From Mollicutes bacterium (GTDB lineage Bacteria; Bacillota_I; Bacilli_A; Izemoplasmatales; Izemoplasmataceae), in the NCBI GenBank assembly GCA_003551405.1, contig PUMO01000014.1:1-10575 (forward strand): 10,575 nt of DNA, read 5' to 3'. The notes beneath the pieces are model-generated. The model saw only the letters and a program-made list of their open reading frames with translations, did no database searches and was not told the origin of the DNA. Each line of letters begins with the position of its first letter. Within the stretch, counting starts at the first letter, position 1. Positions 6,044-10,575 of this stretch are shown here, piece by piece. A program made the position numbers and the translations under genes.

Positions 6044-6244
6044 TTATTCGTCAGCATCAACGGATTCATTTGATTGTTTAACAACTTCACGTCCATTGTA
6101 ATGTCCACATGATTTACAAACACGGTGCGCAAGCTTGGTTTCTCCGCAGTTATCACAGACTACCATACCTGGTACAGCGAGTTTAAAATGGGTGCGACGT
6201 TTACGTTTTCTGGCCTTGCCAGTGCGTCTTTTTGGTACTGCCAT
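6044..6244 (-). CDS. rpmF: 50S ribosomal protein L32
   Basis: Structural protein of the large ribosomal subunit. The 66-residue product starts MAVPKRRTGKARKRKRRTH, the typical L32 N-terminus. It has two CxxC pairs (Cys30/Cys33 and Cys43/Cys46), the zinc-binding form. The acidic tail after YNGREVV is slightly longer than in many homologues. AGGAGGG precedes the ATG, overlapping the end of yceD. The yceD-rpmF order is the conserved arrangement in many bacteria. A hairpin follows the gene before rsmH. Confidence 0.98.
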   Translation of the reverse strand: MAVPKRRTGKARKRKRRTHFKLAVPGMVVCDNCGETKLAHRVCKSCGHYNGREVVKQSNESVDADE

Positions 6245-6255
6245 GGATGACCCTC

Positions 6256-6735
6256 CTAACTTTTATAATCCTCTAATTTCGCCAATTTGGGATTAACAGA
6301 CTGTTCTGGTTCTTCCTCTACACTGTCCTCAAAATCATCCATAGCTTCTGCATCAGGATGAATGACACGCATAGGTTTTTCCAAATATATATTAGACCAT
6401 ATTACAGGCAATAAGTCAATACTTAATCCTTCAATTAAGCGAGTTTCTTCGTCTATAAATTCACTGAACGATTCGGTAACTTCAAAATCAAGCGGCAAAT
6501 CTACAGGTTTTAAAGACCGTGAACACGCAACTTGCAATGTCGCCTTGATTTGCATATCAAAATGAAATATGTCTCCATCATATGTTTCTTCAATGTCAAT
6601 GTCACCCTTAACATGCGCTTTAGAAACGCTGATCACATCGTCACCTTCGGGGATATATTCAGAGACATCGACAATATCTTCAAAACGCGGGTTCTGCAAA
6701 AATTGCTTGCGCAACTGAGCCAATGTCCATTGCAT
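6256..6735 (-). CDS. yceD: YceD/DUF177 family protein (23S rRNA accumulation)
   Basis: YceD (YlbN in Bacillus) proteins are needed for normal 23S rRNA accumulation in E. coli and plants and are almost always encoded just upstream of rpmF, as here. The 159-residue product is within family range. The diagnostic segment LQVACSRSLKPVDLPL lies near residues 68-83, and an acidic stretch (DDFEDSVEEEPEQ) is near the C-terminus. The ATG at 6735 is preferred because GAGGTG (6742-6747) is 6 bases upstream; the in-frame GTG at 6744 is part of that site. It is the first gene of the yceD-rpmF-rsmH transcript, from a strong promoter at 6763-6791. The molecular function of DUF177 is still poorly defined. Confidence 0.92.
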   Translation of the reverse strand: MQWTLAQLRKQFLQNPRFEDIVDVSEYIPEGDDVISVSKAHVKGDIDIEETYDGDIFHFDMQIKATLQVACSRSLKPVDLPLDFEVTESFSEFIDEETRLIEGLSIDLLPVIWSNIYLEKPMRVIHPDAEAMDDFEDSVEEEPEQSVNPKLAKLEDYKS

Positions 6736-6762
6736 GATTTTCACCTCATTTTAACTGTATGA

Positions 6763-6791
6763 ATTATAATGGATGTTGTCTTTAAAGTCAA
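6763..6791 (-). promoter_or_regulatory. Promoter of yceD-rpmF-rsmH
   Basis: On the minus strand TTGACT (6791-6786), a 17-base spacer and a perfect TATAAT (6768-6763). It is one of the best promoters in the window, as expected for a ribosomal-protein operon. It overlaps the plus-strand tmcAL promoter. Confidence 0.85.
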
Positions 6792-6805
6792 ACATAAGGT
6801 ATAAT
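6776..6805 (+). promoter_or_regulatory. Promoter of tmcAL
   Basis: TTGTCT (6776-6781), an 18-base spacer and a perfect TATAAT (6800-6805). Its -35 box lies within the spacer of the divergent yceD promoter, so the two promoters share DNA. TATAATGGAT occurs twice here (6765-6774 and 6800-6809), a direct repeat offset by 35 bases. Confidence 0.75.
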
Positions 6806-6838
6806 GGATTTTACTACTCATAAAGGGGGAGACAGGCC

Positions 6839-7978
6839 ATGACAATCACCGGTATTGTTGTAGAATATAATCCGTTGCATCTGGGGCACATGCACCATAT
6901 TGAAAGCGCCAAGCAACAAACAAGTGCGGACTTGTTGATTGCGGTAATGAGCTCAAACGTTGTACAGCGCGGAGAGTTTGCGGTCGCTAACAAATTCATG
7001 CGGACCAACTGGGCGTTAAAGGCAGGGATTGACATGGTGGTTGAACTCCCGGGTTTTTTTACGCTGCAAAATGCAAATATATTCGCAAATACTGCGGTAC
7101 AAATCTTGAATCATTTAGGCGTCACTGATATTGTTTTTGGCAGCGAACATGGTGAAATTACACCGCTTAAAACAAGTGCGGAAATCATGCGAACCAACGC
7201 CTATGATGAAAAAATACAACACTACTTGCATCAAGGGTTCTCCTATCCCTCCAGTGCTGATCAGGCCTTAAATGATATGACAGGCAACACCATTCACAAA
7301 AACCCCAATGACATTTTGGGCATTCAGTATATCAATGCCGTGTATGATATCAATGCTTCAATTGAGCTACACGCCATTAAACGCATCCAGAGTGAATACT
7401 ACAGTGCCTTTGATGACAATAAAACCATCCAAAGCGCTACGGCTTTACGAAACCGGTTGTTCCGCCAAAAAAGCATTGAAGGATTTGTGCCCGCCTTTGT
7501 CCTTGATTCGGAATTCACCCCGTTAAATACAGCGGATGCATTTCCGTTCATCCAATATCGACTTTTAACCCATAACAGTGATACCTTGAGACGCGTCTTT
7601 TCTTTTGACGAAGGACTTGAGGGTTTATTTTTAAAACACAGAGACAAACACTCCCTCAATGAACTGATTGACGCGCTTTCCACCAGACGTTACACCCACG
7701 CCAAACTTAAGCGCAGCCTGATGCACATGCTCATCAATACCCAAAAGACTTCCATTCAGGATTTTAACGTCCCTTATGTGCGCGTGCTTGGTATGAACGC
7801 CCGCGCTCAGGACCATCTGAATACAATCAAAAAAACCATACCCATTCCCCTGATTACTAAACTTAAACGCGAACGCGATCCATTGCTCGACATTGAGCTC
7901 ACGATTACAAGACTGCGTGACTTTTTAAGTGGTGAAAACACACTCAAAAAAGAATTTGAACCAGTCACAATTTTATAG
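6839..7978 (+). CDS. tmcAL: tRNA(Met) cytidine acetate ligase
   Basis: TmcAL (YlbM) uses ATP and acetate to form N4-acetylcytidine at the wobble position of elongator tRNA-Met, which helps prevent misreading of Ile codons. The 379-residue product begins TGIVVEYNPLHLGHMHHI, with the HxGH nucleotidyltransferase motif at residues 14-17. VMSSNVVQRGEFA (36-48) and FGSEHG (100-105) are further family landmarks. The length is close to that of characterised homologues of about 400. A purine-rich AAAGGGGGA lies 8 bases before the ATG. In Bacillus the same gene neighbours ylbN (yceD) and rpmF; here it is divergent from them. No terminator is seen between it and the following mrp gene, but mrp has its own promoter. 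Confidence 0.95.
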   Translation: MTITGIVVEYNPLHLGHMHHIESAKQQTSADLLIAVMSSNVVQRGEFAVANKFMRTNWALKAGIDMVVELPGFFTLQNANIFANTAVQILNHLGVTDIVFGSEHGEITPLKTSAEIMRTNAYDEKIQHYLHQGFSYPSSADQALNDMTGNTIHKNPNDILGIQYINAVYDINASIELHAIKRIQSEYYSAFDDNKTIQSATALRNRLFRQKSIEGFVPAFVLDSEFTPLNTADAFPFIQYRLLTHNSDTLRRVFSFDEGLEGLFLKHRDKHSLNELIDALSTRRYTHAKLKRSLMHMLINTQKTSIQDFNVPYVRVLGMNARAQDHLNTIKKTIPIPLITKLKRERDPLLDIELTITRLRDFLSGENTLKKEFEPVTIL

Positions 7979-7988
7979 GCTGTTTCCA

Positions 7989-8017
7989 TTGCCTAAACCA
8001 CGGATTTAACCTATAAT
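7989..8017 (+). promoter_or_regulatory. Promoter of mrp
   Basis: TTGCCT (7989-7994), a 17-base spacer and a perfect TATAAT (8012-8017), 19 bases before the mrp ATG. It lies in the short gap after tmcAL. Confidence 0.75.
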
Positions 8018-8036
8018 ACAAACCGGGTGATAAATA

Positions 8037-9065
8037 ATGAGTCAAAATGAAAAAGATACCATCAAACAAGCCCTCGGAGAAATAATTGACCCTTCGAGTG
8101 ACCAAGCGCTTAAAGACAAAGACTCTGTGCGCCATGTGGGCATAGAATCCGCAGAGGACGGCGCCAAGCGCGTTAACCTTGTGATCGGCCTTGACAGTGA
8201 TGACGACAAAACCAAACAAAAAATGCAGCGCGCCATCGCTAAAGTTATTAAGCTCGATTTAAAATACCAGGGCCTGAAAATAGAATTCGAACTCAACAAG
8301 AAAAAAGACAGTATTCTTGATGACACCAAACAAGTTCGCTATATCGGTGTGGCGTCTGGTAAGGGGGGCGTCGGTAAGTCAACCGTAGCCGCAAACGTCG
8401 CCATTGCCCTTAAGCGCCTGGGCAAAAAAGTTGGGATTATCGATGCGGACATTTATGGTTCTTCCATCCCTACGATTATGGGCATGGAGGTCACAGCGCC
8501 CAGAGGCGACGAAAACGAAAACATTATTCCTTTTGAAGCCCACGGCATTCAACTGATCAGTACAGAATTTTTTATCAAGAAAGACCAACCCATCATGTGG
8601 CGCGGCCCAATGCTTGGTAAAATGCTCAACCATTTCTTTTATGATGTGAAATGGAACGATGACATTGAATATGTCATTGTTGACTTGCCACCGGGAACAG
8701 GCGATGTTGCCATGGACATTCAAAAACTCATCCCCGAGAGTCAGATGTTGATAGTGACAACGCCGCATCCAAGTGCCTCACATGTTGCTGTGAAAGCCGG
8801 TTTTGCGGCCAAGCAGCTCAATCACAGCTTGCTTGGCGTCGTTGAAAACATGAGTTATTACAATCATGCTGGAGAAACCTTGAAGATCTTCGGTGAAGAC
8901 GGCGGAAAACAGGTCGCTGAAAAACTCGAAACCGACGTTATCCAACAAATTCCCATCGGTCAACCCAAAAGTGGGCACCATTCCCTTTTTGAAATGGATG
9001 AGGAAAACGGTGTCATTTATTTGGGGCTAGCCAACAAGCTTCTCAAGGAAATCCATAACCAATAA
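8037..9065 (+). CDS. mrp: Mrp/SalA-type P-loop ATPase without cysteines
   Basis: Mrp/ApbC/NBP35-family ATPase. Most relatives carry a bridging Fe-S cluster and help deliver it to apoproteins; the Bacillus member SalA is a regulator. The 342-residue product has an N-terminal MIP18/DUF59-like domain (about 1-90). The deviant Walker A GKGGVGKST is at 108-116, IIDADIYG at 134-141, WRGPMLGKML at 188-197, and VIVDLPPGTGD at 213-223. Cluster-carrying Mrp proteins have a CPxC motif just after ENMSY. Here ENMSYY (270-275) is followed by NHAGETLKIFG and the whole protein contains no cysteine. It therefore should not ligate a cluster in the usual way and looks SalA-like. GGGTGA (8025-8030) is 6 bases before the ATG. 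Its own promoter and terminator make it monocistronic. The family call is secure; the role is open. Confidence 0.93.
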   Translation: MSQNEKDTIKQALGEIIDPSSDQALKDKDSVRHVGIESAEDGAKRVNLVIGLDSDDDKTKQKMQRAIAKVIKLDLKYQGLKIEFELNKKKDSILDDTKQVRYIGVASGKGGVGKSTVAANVAIALKRLGKKVGIIDADIYGSSIPTIMGMEVTAPRGDENENIIPFEAHGIQLISTEFFIKKDQPIMWRGPMLGKMLNHFFYDVKWNDDIEYVIVDLPPGTGDVAMDIQKLIPESQMLIVTTPHPSASHVAVKAGFAAKQLNHSLLGVVENMSYYNHAGETLKIFGEDGGKQVAEKLETDVIQQIPIGQPKSGHHSLFEMDEENGVIYLGLANKLLKEIHNQ

Positions 9066-9100
9066 AATTTTCCCTGTCATTTGACAGGGATTTGTTATTT
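9066..9100 (+). terminator. Terminator after mrp
   Basis: TCCCTGTCA (9071-9079) pairs perfectly with TGACAGGGA (9082-9090), 9 bp, followed by TTTGTTATTTT. It starts just after the mrp stop codon. Confidence 0.88.
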
Positions 9101-9114
9101 TAAGCGCTATATCA

Positions 9115-9123
9115 TGCTATAAT
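9115..9123 (+). promoter_or_regulatory. Extended -10 promoter of the cobalamin-sensor operon
   Basis: TGC directly before a perfect TATAAT (9118-9123) forms an extended -10 element. No good -35 box is visible at the right distance (TTATTT at 9095-9100). It lies between the mrp terminator and the B12-binding gene. Confidence 0.7.
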
Positions 9124-9149
9124 ATTTAAAAAGAGGGGGTGCGGATGAA

Positions 9150-10133
9150 ATGGCAACACCATCATTAGACAATAAACGCGATACAATCAAACATGAGATT
9201 TTAAATCAACATAACCGCACCAACGACACTTTATATAAACAGAACCTTTCATTTGCCCTCCGCTATATCATAGAAGGCATCAAGAACAACAGTGACACCA
9301 TGATTATTGAATATTTTCGCTGGATGCTCGATAACATGCGCCACAGAGGCTATGACATTGAAATCATCAAACAAATGTTTGAAAGCTTACAGACCCGTTT
9401 TAAAGCATATTTCGGCAAAACATTGCTTGAGAAGATCTCTTTTGAAACCATCACGCAAACCCTTTCTTTGTCCGATATGAAAAATGATGATGATGCGCAT
9501 CCTCACAAACCCTATTTGCGTGCTCTTTTAGACAAAAACAAACATCAAGCCCACGACATTGTGCACCAATATTTTAACGACGGGATGCCAATTGATGAAA
9601 TCTATACAACCATTATTCAGCCTGCTTTATATGACATTGGTCATTTATGGCAAACCGGTGAAATAAACGTTGCCGATGAACATTTGGCAACCGTGATTTC
9701 CCAGTATGTCTTAACGACTTTGTATCCCTTCATTTTTGCGACTGAGAATCATCAATATAAGGCAGTAGGCACTTCAATCGGGAATGAGCGACATGAAATC
9801 GGGATCCGAATGATTATGGACATGTTTGAATATTATGGCTGGAACACACAATACCTCGGCGCAAACACCCCTAAAAACAGTTTTATTAAATTCATTAAGG
9901 ATTACCAACCTGATTTGGTCGCTTTATCATTAACGCTATCGATTCATTTTTCAGACCTTAAAGATACTATACAACAAATTAAAGCGGACCCTTCACTTAA
10001 TCATGTTAAAGTCATCATTGGTGGCCAACCCTTTAAACATAACAAAAAATTAATCGAACAAAGTGGAGCTGATGCCTACGCCAAGGACATTAAAGAAGCA
10101 TTGAAAGTAGGTGAGCAACTTGTCAAAAAATAA
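9150..10133 (+). CDS. Stand-alone cobalamin-binding sensor protein
   Basis: A 327-residue cytoplasmic protein. Residues 1-110 are predicted helical, not recognised, and show no MerR or other helix-turn-helix signature. Residues about 120-195 resemble the helical B12-binding cap (B12-binding_2) and contain W167-x9-E177-H178, the motif of the CarH/LitR photoreceptor group. Residues about 203-327 form a Rossmann-type B12-binding domain: E-R-H-E-I-G at 213-218 stands for DxHxxG with His215 as likely lower cobalt ligand. Ser260 follows after 41 residues and GG at 291-292, the classical spacing. In Thermus CarH the residue after the cap Trp is a second His ligand; here it is Gln168. No methyltransferase or mutase domain is present, so a sensor or corrinoid carrier is likely. 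The ATG is 7 bases after a GGGTGC site. It overlaps the next gene by 14 bases. Confidence 0.88.
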   Translation: MATPSLDNKRDTIKHEILNQHNRTNDTLYKQNLSFALRYIIEGIKNNSDTMIIEYFRWMLDNMRHRGYDIEIIKQMFESLQTRFKAYFGKTLLEKISFETITQTLSLSDMKNDDDAHPHKPYLRALLDKNKHQAHDIVHQYFNDGMPIDEIYTTIIQPALYDIGHLWQTGEINVADEHLATVISQYVLTTLYPFIFATENHQYKAVGTSIGNERHEIGIRMIMDMFEYYGWNTQYLGANTPKNSFIKFIKDYQPDLVALSLTLSIHFSDLKDTIQQIKADPSLNHVKVIIGGQPFKHNKKLIEQSGADAYAKDIKEALKVGEQLVKK

Positions 10134-10575
10134 CGGTGCACTACTTCTGATTATGGACAAGGAAGCCATGATTCACTCCGTTCGCTATAATGGCTTTACA
10201 TCCCTTTCCATTGATGAAAACAAACACTTCCCCGCCTATTTGACTAAACAAAGCATAGGCGAGTTCATGGACCATTTCCAACACGCTATAGAGTATGATT
10301 ACAGTGTGCAGGCAAGTGTTGAATTCAAAAGCACGCCGCCACTGACTGTGCAAATGAGTCTGCTGCGTTTTGAAAATCAGTTTATCGCGATATTCACGCA
10401 TCATGACTCTTCAAGTTCACACATTCTAAGCGAACTCATCGATATCAACAATGCCCAAACCAATCTCATCAGAAAAGTCCATGCCACAGCTTCACAAGAG
10501 GACATACCGCTTGATGAAGTCTATATGACGGAACTTACAAACCTGAACAGTGACCTTGTCAATGCCCAAAGAAAG
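10120..10575 (+). CDS. PAS-like sensor protein, 3' end beyond the window
   Basis: The frame is open to the window edge (152 codons visible). Residues about 6-95 look like a PAS-type sensor fold: a GALLLIMDKEAMIHSV start and a VQMSLLRFENQFIAIFTHHD end, as in PAS domains of kinases and cyclases. A helical linker (ELIDINNAQTNLIRKVH) follows, then a coiled-coil start, ELTNLNSDLVNAQRK. That type of linker usually leads into a histidine kinase, GGDEF or phosphatase domain, which must lie downstream. The TTG at 10120 is chosen because AGGTGA (10109-10114) is exactly 5 bases upstream, the same geometry as the EIIB-like gene and yceD. GTG at 10111 and ATG at 10153 are alternatives. It overlaps the B12-binding gene, so the two are probably co-translated and functionally linked. 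The PAS call is by fold-like pattern, without a search. Confidence 0.7.
   Translation, partial: MSKNNGALLLIMDKEAMIHSVRYNGFTSLSIDENKHFPAYLTKQSIGEFMDHFQHAIEYDYSVQASVEFKSTPPLTVQMSLLRFENQFIAIFTHHDSSSSHILSELIDINNAQTNLIRKVHATASQEDIPLDEVYMTELTNLNSDLVNAQRK

Noticed and set aside
8042..8768. Long minus-strand open frames inside mrp (8042-8329 and 8379-8768)
   Set aside because: They are shadows of the mrp reading frame. They have no ribosome-binding site and no recognisable protein pattern, and the plus-strand frame has clear family motifs throughout.
9145..9168. Seven-codon open frame (MKWQHHH) overlapping the start of the B12-binding gene
   Set aside because: It has a possible ribosome-binding site, but it is very short, shows no regulatory codon pattern or attenuator structure, and the ATG at 9150 is also suitably spaced.
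10141..10404. Minus-strand open frame of 87 codons
   Set aside because: It lies opposite the PAS-like gene, whose frame continues to the window edge with a good start. The antisense product is cysteine- and histidine-rich without any family resemblance.
1..10575. Mobile elements, CRISPR arrays, phage or defence genes
   Set aside because: No transposase, integrase, repeat-spacer array or terminal inverted repeats were seen; all larger genes are housekeeping or signalling types with even spacing.

Overview
The window reads as ordinary chromosomal DNA from a low-to-moderate-GC, Gram-positive-type bacterium (Bacillota, or a close walled or wall-less relative). The basis is a tryptophan T-box leader, an HPr with a regulatory serine, AGGAGG/AGGTGA-type Shine-Dalgarno sites, and the ylbM / yceD(ylbN)-rpmF neighbourhood known from Bacillus. 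TGA is used as a stop codon (pepF, rsmH, the EIIB-like gene), so this is not the mycoplasma code in which TGA is Trp. Genus cannot be decided from the sequence alone. There is no mobile element, CRISPR array or prophage gene, and no stretch over 300 bases lacks a feature.

Left part (1-3325): the 3' three-quarters of an oligoendopeptidase F gene, then a complete tryptophan T-box leader (specifier TGG, acceptor-pairing bulge TGGC) controlling trpS. A bidirectional terminator separates trpS from a convergent two-gene operon on the minus strand. That operon holds a small membrane-anchored protein resembling a PTS EIIB domain without the phosphorylated cysteine, overlapping by four bases with ptsH (HPr). 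The promoter region shared with the divergent acetyltransferase gene carries a perfect 16-bp palindrome with a central CG.

Middle (3355-6735): on the plus strand a GNAT acetyltransferase gene, then a ppa-osmC-type operon (family I pyrophosphatase; organic-hydroperoxide reductase-like protein) closed by a terminator. On the minus strand, yceD-rpmF-rsmH runs from a strong promoter and makes ribosome-related products (23S rRNA accumulation protein, L32, 16S m4C1402 methyltransferase). Two tandem tRNA-Gly genes (TCC, then GCC) with their own promoter and terminator lie downstream.

Right part (6776-10575): on the plus strand tmcAL (tRNA-Met ac4C synthesis), diverging from yceD through overlapping promoters; an Mrp/SalA-type P-loop ATPase with no cysteine; then, after a terminator, an apparent signalling operon. 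Its first gene is a stand-alone cobalamin-binding protein with the W-x9-EH cap motif known from B12 photoreceptors and an ExHxxG base motif, but no visible DNA-binding domain. It overlaps by 14 bases a second gene, cut by the window edge, that looks like a PAS-type sensor followed by a signalling coiled coil. This pair and the cysteine-less EIIB-like protein are the most interesting items here.
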